NCBI GenBank assembly: GCA_021325025.1
Contig: JAJPHZ010000015.1
Coordinates: forward strand, 1 to 64,000
Source: Pseudomonadota bacterium
Lineage (GTDB): Bacteria > Desulfobacterota > Binatia > Binatales > Binataceae
Direction of reading: 5' to 3'
DNA length: 64,000 bases
The position numbers were made by a program, and so were the translations under genes. The stretch's first letter is position 1; each line of letters starts with the position of its first letter. Below, piece by piece: positions 51,719-60,934 of the stretch. The notes beneath the pieces were generated by a model. The model did no database searches. It saw only the letters and a program-made list of their open reading frames with translations, and had not been told where the DNA came from.

Positions 51719-52852
51719 ATGCCAAGCAACAGTAAACGCGACTACTACGAAGTACTCGGCGTCTCGCGCGGCGCGAGCGACGATGAGATCAAAAAGGCTT
51801 ACCGCCGCCTCGCCGTTCAATATCATCCCGATCGCAACCCCGGCAATCGCCAGGCCGAGGAGAAGTTCAAGGAAGTTAACGAAGCCTACCAGGTGCTCTC
51901 CGACTCAGACAAGCGCGCCCAGTATGACCGCTTCGGCCATGCCGCTTTCCAAGGACCGCAAGGCGGCGGCGGATTTGGCGGGTTCGACTTCACGCAGGGC
52001 TTCGAAGACGTCTTTTCCGACATCTTCGGGGACTTCTTCGGCACCGGGCGCGGCCGCTCGCGTTCACGCAGCCGGCGCGGCGACGATTTGCGCTACGACC
52101 TGGAAATCGACTTCGAGGACGCCCATCGCGGCGCCGAGCGGATCATCAAGGTCGCGCGCCTGGCACAGTGCGAGGCCTGCAATGGCACCCGGACGGCGGC
52201 CGGGTCGGGCGGCCTGCGCACCTGTCCCAATTGCCGCGGCACCGGCCAGGTCCGCACCCAGCAGGGCTTCTTCTCGATTTCCACCACCTGCGCCCAATGC
52301 CGCGGCGAGGGCAGTATCATTTCCGACCCGTGTCCCAAATGCCAGGGACAGGGGCGCCTGCGCAAGCTGCAATCGCTGTCGGTGCGCATCCCGCCGGGCG
52401 TCGACAACGGGTCGCGGCTTAAGCTGCGCGGCGAAGGCGAAGCCGGCTATGGCGGCGGTCCGGCGGGCGACCTGTACGTCGTAATCCACGTCCGGGAGCA
52501 TCCGATTTTCGCCCGTCAGGACAACGACGTAATCGTCGAGGTTCCGATCAGTTTCCCGCAAGCGGCCTTGGGTGCTGAAATAGAAGTGCCTACGCTGGAC
52601 GGCAAGGTCAAATTCAAGATCCCCGCCGGCACCCAGTCGGGCAAGGTTTTCCGTCTCAAGGCCAAGGGCTTCAGCGACCTGCACGGCTACGGGCGCGGCG
52701 ACGAGCTGGTCAAGATCGTAGTCGAGACGCCCAAGCGCTTGAACGCGCGCCAGCGCGAACTGCTCGAAGAATTCGCCCGAGCTTCGGGCGAAGACGTCAA
52801 CCATCCACTGGCCAAGGGCTTCGTCGACAAGCTCAAGGAGATGTTCGGCTAA
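51719..52852 (+). CDS. dnaJ: Molecular chaperone DnaJ (Hsp40)
   Basis: 377 aa class A J-protein. The J domain (~5-72) has the HPDRNPGN motif. A Gly/Phe-rich linker follows ([18 protein letters not shown]). The zinc domain has four CxxCxGxG-type repeats; the first reads CEACNGTR, lacking the last Gly. The C-terminal substrate domains end in LKEMFG. It delivers substrates to DnaK. AAGG precedes ATG 51719. Confidence 0.98.
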   Translation: MPSNSKRDYYEVLGVSRGASDDEIKKAYRRLAVQYHPDRNPGNRQAEEKFKEVNEAYQVLSDSDKRAQYDRFGHAAFQGPQGGGGFGGFDFTQGFEDVFSDIFGDFFGTGRGRSRSRSRRGDDLRYDLEIDFEDAHRGAERIIKVARLAQCEACNGTRTAAGSGGLRTCPNCRGTGQVRTQQGFFSISTTCAQCRGEGSIISDPCPKCQGQGRLRKLQSLSVRIPPGVDNGSRLKLRGEGEAGYGGGPAGDLYVVIHVREHPIFARQDNDVIVEVPISFPQAALGAEIEVPTLDGKVKFKIPAGTQSGKVFRLKAKGFSDLHGYGRGDELVKIVVETPKRLNARQRELLEEFARASGEDVNHPLAKGFVDKLKEMFG

Positions 52853-52871
52853 GCTCGCTCAGCCAACGCGG

Positions 52872-52891
52872 AGCGGTCCTCAGAGACCGCT
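52872..52891 (+). terminator. Weak stem-loop after dnaJ
   Basis: AGCGGTC and GACCGCT arms with a 6-nt loop, 20 bp past the dnaJ stop. No U-tract, so terminator function is uncertain. Confidence 0.35.
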
Positions 52892-53018
52892 TCCTCCTGC
52901 GCATTGATTGGTGGCGCGAGCGGAAAAAAACGCTCGCGCGTCATCGGCGGCCCGCTCCGCTCATAACCTTTCCAATTTCCAGGCGCAATGCCGGCCGGGA
53001 TGCGGCGGGCCCGGACTG

Positions 53019-53567
53019 CTATTTCGACAGCTCGGCCTCGATTGCTTTTTTGACCTCCGCGTCCTGCGGATTGAAATCCGGGGCAAAGCGCGCCACGACC
53101 CGGCCTTCACGGTTGACCAGGAACTTCTCGAAGTTCCACATGATGTCGGTATCATTCTTGGGGCCCAGACCGTGAGAATCCAGGGTCTTGCGCAAGGCGC
53201 TGTCGGGCTTGCCCTGTGCCTTGGGGCACTGTTCGATCAGCGCACGGTAAAGTGGATGCTGTCCGTCGCCCTTGACCACGATCTTCTCGAACATCGGGAA
53301 CTGGACGCCGAACTTGCTGTGGCAGAACTGCTGGATTTCCTCGTTGCTGCCCGGCTCCTGGCCGGCGAATTCATTGGCGGGAAAGCCCAGCACCACCAGT
53401 CCGCGGTCGCGATACTCCTCGTAGACCTTTTCCAGGTCCGCGTACTGTGGCGTCAGGCCGCACTTGGATGCGACGTTGACGATCAGCATCACCTTGCCCT
53501 TGTAATCGCCCAGCGAAACATTGGAGCCGTCGATGCGGCGGACCGGGATATCGTAAAGGGCGCTCAT
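53019..53567 (-). CDS. Glutathione/thiol peroxidase
   Basis: 182 aa GPx-family enzyme reducing peroxides with glutathione or thioredoxin. The active site uses Cys, not selenocysteine: NVASKCGLTPQY near residue 36. The catalytic partners are the Gln in GFPANEFAGQEPG and the Trp in DIMWNFEKFLVNREG. No signal peptide, so cytoplasmic. ATG 53567 is used. The histidine kinase gene lies upstream on the same strand, 82 bp away, so co-transcription is possible. Confidence 0.95.
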   Translation of the reverse strand: MSALYDIPVRRIDGSNVSLGDYKGKVMLIVNVASKCGLTPQYADLEKVYEEYRDRGLVVLGFPANEFAGQEPGSNEEIQQFCHSKFGVQFPMFEKIVVKGDGQHPLYRALIEQCPKAQGKPDSALRKTLDSHGLGPKNDTDIMWNFEKFLVNREGRVVARFAPDFNPQDAEVKKAIEAELSK

Positions 53568-53649
53568 CGCTAATCAGCCTCCTGTGTGAGTTGTCGATCG
53601 GCCGATCGAACCTGTAATCGATCGGCGCACTGGCTGGCAAGCCTCGCGC

Positions 53650-56600
53650 TCAGGCGAAGGGTGCCCCGATGATGGTGGAAAGGCGCTCCAGATCGACCGG
53701 TTTGACCAGGTGCACGTCGAAACCCGCCTCGTGCGCTTGCTGCCGGTCGCGCGGCTGGCCATAGCCGGTCAGCGCCACGAGGAAGATACTGCGGCCCCCC
53801 GGCGCGGAGCGGATTTGGCGGGCAACCTCGTAGCCGTCGAGGCTGGGCAATCCGATGTCGATCAGCGCCATGTCGGGCTTCAACGCCAGCGCCTGCTCCA
53901 CGCCGTGCGGTCCGTCGGCCGCTTCGTAAATCTCGTGCCCCGACAGTTCCAGCAGCGAGCGCAGCGCTTCGCGGGCGTCGGCGTTATCCTCCACGATCAA
54001 GACCCGCCGACGAGTTCTTCGCTTGATCGCGATGGCGGCGGGTTCGGCCTTGGGCGGCGGGGCGGCGATGCGTGGCAGCCGCACGGTGAACACGCTGCCC
54101 TGTCCCGGCCCGGGGCTGGCCGCCTCCACCGAACCGCCGTGCAAGCCGACCAGACGGCGGGTCAGCGTCAAGCCAATCCCCAACCCTCCGACCGGCCGGT
54201 CAAGTTCCTGCTCATTCTGGACGAACAGGTCAAAGACACGCGGCAACAGCTCGGCCGAAATTCCCATCCCGCTGTCCTCCACGCGCAGCACCGCGTCGCG
54301 CCCCTCGGTCATCACGCTGACCCGGATCCGCCCGCCCGCCGGCGTGTACTCGACGGCGTTACGCAGCAGGTTGGTGGCGACCTGCTCCAGACGCGTCGGA
54401 TCGCCGTCGACCCATACCGATTCGATGTCCACCTTGACGTCGTAGGGGGAAAGCCGGTCTTCCAGGGCGTCGAGGCAGGCCTGCACGCTCTCGGCCAGGT
54501 CCATTTTGCGCCGATGCAGGTCGATGCGGCCGGTGGTGACTCGCGCCACGTCGAGCAGGTCGTCCACCAGGCGGCGCAGATGCTTAAGCTGGCGGCTCAT
54601 TATCTGGCGCGCGCGCCCGGTGCGCTGGGGGTCGGTGCTGCAGCGCTCCAGGGTCTCCATGCTGGCGACGATGGCGCCGAGCGGATTGCGCAACTCATGC
54701 CCCAGCATCGCCAGGAATTCGTCCTTGGCGCGGCTGGCTTCCTCGGCCGCGGCCCGCGCCAGCCGCTCATTTTCGTGCAGCCGGGTGCGCTCGATCGCCA
54801 CCGCCGCGCGATTGGCCACCAGCCGAATCAGGTCCAGATGTTCTTCGGTGAATTCACGCGGCGTGAAGCTGCCTACGTGGATAACGCCAATGAGAGTATT
54901 CTCGATCTTAAGCGGCGCTCCCACCAGGGACTTCAGATGCCGGCGAAGGAGCGGGTTGACCGCCTCCGCCGCGGCCGTATCGTTGAAGATCAGGCCGCGG
55001 TCGCTGGTTGCGATGCGCCCCTCGATGCCCCGCCCCAACGGCACCTTGAGGTCGGGGTCGACCTCCTCCTCAAACCCTACCCAGGCTGCCGGGCTCAGTT
55101 CGCGCTCGCCGGGTTTGAGCAGCAGCACGCTGGCGGTATCGGACTGGAAGGCGGCTTTGAGCCGGGCCAGCAAATCCTGCAGCATCTCGTCCAGCGTCTG
55201 TTCCGGCAAGGGGCTGTCGGTCACCGCCTGCAACTGTTGCAGCTTGGAGGCCGCGGCCTCCGCTTCGGCGCGCGCGATCTGCTCGGCGCGCAGCAGTTTC
55301 TCGCGCTCGCGCTGGGCCCGTTTTTGTTCCTCGATCTCGGTACACGAACCGAACCACTTGACAATCGCGCCTTCGCCGTTGCGGATGGGGCGGGCGCGCG
55401 CGATGAACCATCGATAGTTGCCGTCGGCCGCCCGCATGCGAAACTCCTGTTCAAACGGTTCGCCCTTGCCGACCAACCGCAGCCATCCCTGGCCGGCCCG
55501 CTCCACGTCCTCGCGATGGAGGGCGGAGACCCAGCCCATTCCCACCGCAGCCTCCTTCGGCATTCCCGTGTACTCGCAGAACCGCTGGTTGGTGTAATCA
55601 ATCATGCCGTCGGGATTGCCGGTAAAGAGGATGTCGGGAACGGTATCCGCCATCAGGCGGAATTGCTCTTCGCTTTCACGCAACGCGCGGGTGACGCGCT
55701 TGTGTTGGGAGATATCGCGCGCGATGCTGGAGGCACCGATGATGCGTCCGCTGCGATCCTTGATCGGCGAGACGGCCAGCGAAACGTCCACCCGCCGTCC
55801 GTCCTTGTGCATCCGCACCGTTTCCGCCAGCGACACCACCTGGCCGCGGTACACGCGCTCAAAGACTTTGGCTTCCTCATCGAGCCGATCCTCCGGCACC
55901 AGGATACTGATTGGCTGGCCCACCGCCTGCTCGGCGCTGTAGCCGAACAGCCGCTCCGCGCCGGCGTTCCACGATGTGATCCGGCGGTCCGGACTCTGGC
56001 CGATGATGGCGTCGCCGGAGGAATCGACGATGGCAGCCAGGCCGGCCCGCTCTTCGTCGGCCCTGCGGCGCTGAGCAACGCCGGCGGCAATCACCAGCGA
56101 CAGGCACATCACGCTTAGGAAGCCCTGCAGCAAAAGCAGCGGACTGCCCGGGTCGCTGATGGCAAATGGACCGAGGGCCCGATGGGTGCCGGCGACGGCG
56201 ATGGCGGAGAGCACGAAGTTGGCCACCGCCGTCTCGCGCGGGCTGAATCGAAACGCCACCCAGATCAGAAACGGAATGCATAAGAAGTCGATCGGCTCGC
56301 GCTGGATGTCGGGCGGCAACACCCCGCCGAACACGAGCCAACTGACGAACGCCAGCAAGCCAAACAGCAGCCCGAATTCCAGGCTCTGCTTGCGGTCCCA
56401 GTTAAGGCGCGGATTAAGGCCGCACAACAGCATCAGGGGTGCAAAGACCAGGTCGCCGGCCGCATCTCCCAGCCACCAGGTAAACCAGATCCGTCCGAAG
56501 TGGGACGATTTTGCGTAGCCGGTCAAGGTCAGGCTGGCGACGCCGATGGTGGCACTCACCATCGTACTGGCCACGGCGGCCAGGGCGATGAACTTGAAGG

Positions 56601-57021
56601 CGTCCAGGGCGCGATCGAAAGCGGCGCAACCGTTGGCAAAACGATTAACCAGGTAAGCGCCGGCCAGCGCCTCCAGCGTGTTGCCCGCCGCGATGCCGAA
56701 GGAACTCGCAACGGAGCCGGCGGTGGTGGCGTTGACCAAAAACGCGGCCACGAAGACCGCCGGCCATAGGCGGTAGCCAAACAACAGCATGGCCGCCAGC
56801 GCAATTCCGGCCGAGGGCCAGAACGCTGAGGTGTTGGGCTGAATCGACGCAAACAGCAGGCCGAACTTGCCGGCCAGGAAGTAAAGGATTACCAGGCCCG
56901 CCGCCACCAGCAGGTTGGTGGGGAGCAGCAGCCGCGCGGTCAGCTCACTGTGAACCGGGCCGAGTGCGATTGCGCCTTGCGAACCGGTGGAGACTGGCTT
57001 GCTGTAATCCAATCCCGCCAA
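53650..57021 (-). CDS. Hybrid sensor histidine kinase/response regulator (MASE1-PAS-PAS-GAF-HisKA-HATPase-REC)
   Basis: 1123 aa membrane sensor. Residues ~30-315 form a MASE1 multi-helix sensor domain (FGLLFASIQPNTSAFWPSAG). PAS domains lie at ~325-440 and ~450-565, each followed by PAC-type linkers. A GAF domain spans ~600-745. HisKA carries the phospho-acceptor His775 in GHELRNPLG, HATPase_c has LLRNAVEYTPAGG and GLGIGLTLTRRLV, and the C-terminal receiver holds Asp1055 in MALIDIGLP with Lys at FDVHLVKP. The start codon is TTG 57021 (GGAAG 6 bp upstream); no ATG precedes residue 78. The output target is unknown because the receiver has no effector domain. Confidence 0.94.
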   Translation of the reverse strand: MAGLDYSKPVSTGSQGAIALGPVHSELTARLLLPTNLLVAAGLVILYFLAGKFGLLFASIQPNTSAFWPSAGIALAAMLLFGYRLWPAVFVAAFLVNATTAGSVASSFGIAAGNTLEALAGAYLVNRFANGCAAFDRALDAFKFIALAAVASTMVSATIGVASLTLTGYAKSSHFGRIWFTWWLGDAAGDLVFAPLMLLCGLNPRLNWDRKQSLEFGLLFGLLAFVSWLVFGGVLPPDIQREPIDFLCIPFLIWVAFRFSPRETAVANFVLSAIAVAGTHRALGPFAISDPGSPLLLLQGFLSVMCLSLVIAAGVAQRRRADEERAGLAAIVDSSGDAIIGQSPDRRITSWNAGAERLFGYSAEQAVGQPISILVPEDRLDEEAKVFERVYRGQVVSLAETVRMHKDGRRVDVSLAVSPIKDRSGRIIGASSIARDISQHKRVTRALRESEEQFRLMADTVPDILFTGNPDGMIDYTNQRFCEYTGMPKEAAVGMGWVSALHREDVERAGQGWLRLVGKGEPFEQEFRMRAADGNYRWFIARARPIRNGEGAIVKWFGSCTEIEEQKRAQREREKLLRAEQIARAEAEAAASKLQQLQAVTDSPLPEQTLDEMLQDLLARLKAAFQSDTASVLLLKPGERELSPAAWVGFEEEVDPDLKVPLGRGIEGRIATSDRGLIFNDTAAAEAVNPLLRRHLKSLVGAPLKIENTLIGVIHVGSFTPREFTEEHLDLIRLVANRAAVAIERTRLHENERLARAAAEEASRAKDEFLAMLGHELRNPLGAIVASMETLERCSTDPQRTGRARQIMSRQLKHLRRLVDDLLDVARVTTGRIDLHRRKMDLAESVQACLDALEDRLSPYDVKVDIESVWVDGDPTRLEQVATNLLRNAVEYTPAGGRIRVSVMTEGRDAVLRVEDSGMGISAELLPRVFDLFVQNEQELDRPVGGLGIGLTLTRRLVGLHGGSVEAASPGPGQGSVFTVRLPRIAAPPPKAEPAAIAIKRRTRRRVLIVEDNADAREALRSLLELSGHEIYEAADGPHGVEQALALKPDMALIDIGLPSLDGYEVARQIRSAPGGRSIFLVALTGYGQPRDRQQAHEAGFDVHLVKPVDLERLSTIIGAPFA

Positions 57022-57187
57022 AGCCTACTTCCCGTGCGTATCCCGTGGCACCGATGCCACTTGGCATTAAAAAATTTCACAGAGCGCTCACTTAAAGCAA
57101 CAAAATGCATTGGCCAGTTTACTATCTGACGATACCCGTCCGTTCCGGGCACATTTTTGGACCAAGCTGCGGCGTTGCGCGAAATCG

Positions 57188-58027
57188 TTAAAAACCTGCG
57201 GTTTTGGCGCGCCGGTCCAGCAGCGACAGCGTTTTGTCCCGCTCCGCCGACGGCATCGCGAACACCGCGCGCTCGATACCCATTGCCTCGTAGGCGTCCA
57301 GTTGCTTGCGATCGTTGGGCGCAAACAACGCCGTTATGGGGAAGGCTTTGGGATCGCGCCCGGCCTGCGCCAGTTCCTCGCGCAGCGTTGCCACCGAGAC
57401 GCTCAACTGCTCCACCAGCACCGCGCTGGGCAGCCATCCGTCGCACTGACGCGCGGCGTACCTGATTGCCAGCGAGCCATTGCCTCCCATCAGCACCGGC
57501 GGATGCGGCTTCTGCAGCGGTTTGGGGTAGCACCACATCGGTTCGAAGTTGACGAACTGGCCGTGGTATTCGGACCTGTCCTGCGTCCAGATCGCCTTCA
57601 TGGCGGCCACCTTCTCGCGCATCACCTTGCGGCTGTTCTTGAACTGCACGCCGTGATTCTCCATCTCCTCGGCGTTCCATCCCGAACCGATCCCCAGTTG
57701 GACGCGGCCGCCGGAAAGCCGGTCCAGCGTGGCGATCTCCTTGGCCAGCACGATCGGGTCGCGCTCGACCACCAGGCAGATGCTGGAGCCGATGATGATT
57801 TTTTTGGTGGCCGCAGCCGCAAACGCCATCCCGGTCAGCAGTTCGTAGCCGTCGATATATTCGCGCGGCAGCTCGCCGCCCAACGGATAGGGCGAGCGGC
57901 GCGAGCAGGGGATATGGGTATGTTCGGGCAGCCACAGCGACTCGAAACCACGCTCCTCGACCGCACGCGCCATATCATCGACGCGAATCGCATAATCGGT
58001 GGGAAAATATACAACTCCGTACTTCAC
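57188..58027 (-). CDS. LLM-class oxidoreductase, probable F420-dependent type
   Basis: 279 aa from GTG 58027, with AGGA 8 bp upstream. It is the short form typical of F420-dependent luciferase-like enzymes. Motifs: VYFPTDYAIRVDDMARAVEERGFESLWLPEHTHIP at the start, LAKEIATLDRLSGGRVQLGIGSGWNAEEM near 95-125 and KPLQKPHPPVLMGGNG near 170. F420 use is inferred from subfamily style, not from a proven ligand residue. The upstream Asp-box gene lies 39 bp away on the same strand, suggesting an operon. Confidence 0.88.
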   Translation of the reverse strand: MKYGVVYFPTDYAIRVDDMARAVEERGFESLWLPEHTHIPCSRRSPYPLGGELPREYIDGYELLTGMAFAAAATKKIIIGSSICLVVERDPIVLAKEIATLDRLSGGRVQLGIGSGWNAEEMENHGVQFKNSRKVMREKVAAMKAIWTQDRSEYHGQFVNFEPMWCYPKPLQKPHPPVLMGGNGSLAIRYAARQCDGWLPSAVLVEQLSVSVATLREELAQAGRDPKAFPITALFAPNDRKQLDAYEAMGIERAVFAMPSAERDKTLSLLDRRAKTAGF

Positions 58028-58066
58028 GCTGAATTCCTTTCCGTAAGTTCCGGCCTGCGAAAATTA

Positions 58067-59068
58067 TCAATTGGGCAGCCACGCCAGGGCGCGCACTTCG
58101 CCGAACTCGCGGCGCAGTTTGCTCCACGAATCGCCGCCGTCGGTGCTCAGGTATAGGTATCCGTGCAGGCTGTTGGCCGCGATGATGCGGGGATTGGCGC
58201 GGTTGACCGCGAACCAATAGATCGTCGAGTTGGGCTCCACCGGCAGCGGCAGCTTCTCCCAGTTCTTGCCGCCGTCGCTGGAGCGATGGATCGCGCCGCG
58301 CTTGCCGGGAATGAAGTCGCCGTTGGCGACGAAGATGGTGTCCGGGTCGTCGGCCTTGAGCGCGACCCCGCGGCAGTAGGAGATGTTGTCGCGCTCGGCG
58401 AATTTGGGAAAGCCGTGCAAGCTCCAGCTCTGGCCCTCGTCGGTGCTGATCCAGATTCCGTCGGGCGTGGTGGCCAGCAACTTGACCGGATTGCCCAGGC
58501 TCAGCGCCAGACCATGCAGATCCTGGTTGATGACCTGCTCGCCCAGCGCGGGCAGACGCGTCCAGCTATCGCCGCCGTCGCGGCTGCGGAAGATGCCGTC
58601 GATCTCCACGCTGGCCCATAGGTCGCGCGCATTGCGCGGGTCGGGAACGATATTGGTCACTTTGGGCGCCCCCGCAAAGCATCGTTCGACGATGTCGGCC
58701 GCCAGCTTCTCCCATCGCTTGCCGCCGTCGAGGGAGCGGAAGATGCCAGGCGGTTTGGTGCCGGCAAAAATTATGTCGGGATCGAAGGGATGCCACGCCA
58801 CCGACCAGATCTGCATCCCTTCCATCGGCGAGGGCACCAAATCCCACGACTTGCCGTTATCCTCGCTGCGATACAGACCTGCTTCGGAGCCGGCCAGCAC
58901 GTGATGCGGATGATGGGGCGATACGGCCAGGGCGCGAATCTGGATCTCACCCGGTTCCGCGTAAAATGGCAGATTCATTCGGCTGCGGCGCCAATGCTCG
59001 CCGCCGTCGGGACTGTACCATACGCCGGCACCGATCGTGCCTACGCAAAGCGTAAAGTCGTATGCCAT
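58067..59068 (-). CDS. Cytoplasmic seven-Asp-box (BNR/sialidase-type) beta-propeller protein
   Basis: 333 aa from ATG 59068. Seven Asp-box motifs (SxDxGxxW) are evenly spaced: SPDGGEHW, SEDNGKSW, SLDGGKRW, SRDGGDSW, STDEGQSW, SSDGGKNW and STDGGDSW. This predicts a beta-propeller of the BNR/VPS10/Ycf48 type. There is no signal peptide and no sialidase Arg triad or FRIP motif, so enzymatic sialidase activity is unlikely; protein or cofactor binding is more plausible. It immediately precedes an LLM oxidoreductase gene. Exact function unknown. Confidence 0.85.
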   Translation of the reverse strand: MAYDFTLCVGTIGAGVWYSPDGGEHWRRSRMNLPFYAEPGEIQIRALAVSPHHPHHVLAGSEAGLYRSEDNGKSWDLVPSPMEGMQIWSVAWHPFDPDIIFAGTKPPGIFRSLDGGKRWEKLAADIVERCFAGAPKVTNIVPDPRNARDLWASVEIDGIFRSRDGGDSWTRLPALGEQVINQDLHGLALSLGNPVKLLATTPDGIWISTDEGQSWSLHGFPKFAERDNISYCRGVALKADDPDTIFVANGDFIPGKRGAIHRSSDGGKNWEKLPLPVEPNSTIYWFAVNRANPRIIAANSLHGYLYLSTDGGDSWSKLRREFGEVRALAWLPN

Positions 59069-59165
59069 CGCTCTTACCTCGCCCGATTTATTGCGGGACC
59101 GCCTGCCCAATCATTGATAAATGAGCCGTGCGGTTGACGGGTGCGGCACGCCGTCGCCGGGCCCG

Positions 59166-59747
59166 TCAAATGCGCTGTGCCTGAAGCTCGATATGCTGGC
59201 CGAAGGTGATGAGGCCGCTGGCGGCGACGTCGGTCTTGATGAACGCCTGCATGATGAAATCGCTCATCGAGCCGGGCTCGCCGGGGCGGAAAATCCCCTT
59301 GACCTCGACGCGTCCCTTCAGTTCCGGATCCAACCGGTTCTGCAGGTGATCAAGGGTTTTTTCCACTGCATCGAAAGACGGGTAGCGGATTCCGAAGTGC
59401 GAGGTCAGTTGCGGATGGCGGCGAAACTTTTCCTCGTACCCGGCAAACGCTGCGGACAACTGCGATTCTCCCGCAAGCGCCTTCTGCAGCAGTTGCTCCA
59501 GAGCCCATTGTTCCGACGTCACTTCCGATGCATACAAGGCGTTGTTCAGACCGTACTTGTCGGTGGCGCCGACCGCGATTCCAAGATGCGTGTGGCCGGT
59601 GTCGGTAACCGTGCAGCCCAAAGCAGTAAACAGCTTGGTGACCAGATGCCGCTCGCCGGGGCGATAGACCATCTCCAGGTGGTTAAGCAGACGGCCCTTG
59701 TAATTCAAAAACCCCTGCGCCTGTGCCTGTTCATCGAGGTTCGCCAT
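59166..59747 (-). CDS. Protein of unknown function, possibly VOC-like
   Basis: 193 aa from ATG 59747, with AAGAGG upstream, so translation is well supported. The sequence begins like half of a VOC module (LLNHLEMVYRPGERHLVTKLFTALGCTVTDTG) but I cannot place it in a family. A helical middle (QWALEQLLQKALAGES) and a beta-rich C-terminus follow. No signal peptide or Cys cluster. It lies 97 bp downstream of the Asp-box gene on the same strand. Confidence 0.6.
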   Translation of the reverse strand: MANLDEQAQAQGFLNYKGRLLNHLEMVYRPGERHLVTKLFTALGCTVTDTGHTHLGIAVGATDKYGLNNALYASEVTSEQWALEQLLQKALAGESQLSAAFAGYEEKFRRHPQLTSHFGIRYPSFDAVEKTLDHLQNRLDPELKGRVEVKGIFRPGEPGSMSDFIMQAFIKTDVAASGLITFGQHIELQAQRI

Positions 59748-59970
59748 GATGCCTTGCCTCTTTTACCCGTTGCAATTGCCTACTGACATGTGGAGCGCAT
59801 CGCTTAAGGCCGTAGCTAGTCCCTTCGCCTTTGGACGTCAAGCCGATGCGCTAAGCGCCGGCGTAACGCCAGCAGCTGTGATTTGATTCAGAGGCGGCCT
59901 CTGCGACAGGCGGCACACATTATGGTGCGCGGCGTCGATCCCTGGAGTAAGGCGGCCCGCGCAGTGAGCC
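59748..59970. other. Gene-free gap between the ppx/gppA gene and the unknown protein gene
   Basis: 223 bp with no open frame of interest, no RNA gene and no clear terminator. Confidence 0.4.
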
Positions 59971-60918
59971 TCAGCCTCGCCCTGCCAGTTCGCGATAGAT
60001 CAGGCCCCAGCGCACGCCCTGGTCGCTTACGATAACGCCCTGGGCGCCAAAGAATTCAGTGACGCAATCCAGGATCGCGGCGCCGGCGCAGATTACATCG
60101 GCGCGTCCCTCGACCATTCCCGGCAGCTGCCTGCGCTGTGCCACCGTCAGGCGGAAAAAGCGACGTGCCGTTTCCGCGACCTGATCGCCGGTGAGCTGAC
60201 GGCCGTGAACAGAGGAATGTTGCGCCGTGCGCAGGCCCAGCGCGACTGCGGCCACCGTGGTGACCGTGCCGGCCACGCCGACCACGCGCGCGGGACGGAA
60301 GTTGTCCCATCCAAGGGCCGCAAGCTGACCCCTGACTGCGGCGTAGATTTGGCCGCGCTCGGCGGGGTCGGGCGGGTCGTGCCGGATAAAACGTTCGGTC
60401 AGGCGCACCGAGCCGATTTGCAGACTGACCAGCGCCGCCGCAGCGCCCGACTCGCATCGGATCAATTCGGTCGAGCCCCCGCCGATGTCCACGATCAGCA
60501 TCGCCTGAGCCGGATCGATCCCAAGCCCGTGAACGGCGGCCAGAAAGTTCAGTTGGGCTTCGGTGCGGCCCGATATGATTTCCAGAGCCACTCCGGTGCG
60601 CAGGCGCACCTGTTCGATGAACTCCGGCCCGTTGCGCGCGTCGCGCAATGCCGCGGTGGCGGCAGTCAGAATCTTTTGCGCGCCCAGCGCGCGCGCTTTG
60701 TCCACGAACTCCGCGATCGCAGCGAGCGTCAAGGAGGCCGTGCCCGCGTCAAGCATCCCGGTGCGATCGACGCCGCGTCCCAGCCGGGTGATCTTCAACA
60801 ATTCGGCGAGCGGACGCACGCGTCCGGCGCTCAGATCGGCGACCAGCATCAGCACCGTGTTGGAGCCTACGTCCAGAGCCGCCACGATGGCGGTCCCGTC
60901 ACTGCCGGCGGCGCTCAT
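59971..60918 (-). CDS. Ppx/GppA family phosphatase (exopolyphosphatase/pppGpp hydrolase)
   Basis: 315 aa, ASKHA fold. VAALDVGSNTVLMLVADL is phosphate-binding loop 1, and MLIVDIGGGSTELIRCESG is loop 2. VVGVAGTVTTVAAVALGL supplies the third conserved Gly-rich loop. This short form lacks the C-terminal HD-like domain of E. coli Ppx and GppA. Such proteins remove phosphate from polyphosphate or from pppGpp; the choice cannot be read here. It starts 16 bp after trmFO, so the two are probably co-transcribed. Confidence 0.92.
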   Translation of the reverse strand: MSAAGSDGTAIVAALDVGSNTVLMLVADLSAGRVRPLAELLKITRLGRGVDRTGMLDAGTASLTLAAIAEFVDKARALGAQKILTAATAALRDARNGPEFIEQVRLRTGVALEIISGRTEAQLNFLAAVHGLGIDPAQAMLIVDIGGGSTELIRCESGAAAALVSLQIGSVRLTERFIRHDPPDPAERGQIYAAVRGQLAALGWDNFRPARVVGVAGTVTTVAAVALGLRTAQHSSVHGRQLTGDQVAETARRFFRLTVAQRRQLPGMVEGRADVICAGAAILDCVTEFFGAQGVIVSDQGVRWGLIYRELAGRG

Positions 60919-60934
60919 GGCTGCGTCCGCGCTC

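Noticed and set aside
53019..53567. Selenoprotein glutathione peroxidase
   Set aside because: The active-site codon encodes Cys and there is no in-frame UGA.
53710..56118. 802-codon open frame antisense to the histidine kinase
   Set aside because: The kinase strand has all expected domains; the antisense frame has none.
58067..59068. Sialidase
   Set aside because: Asp-boxes alone are not diagnostic; the catalytic Arg triad and FRIP motif are missing and there is no signal peptide.
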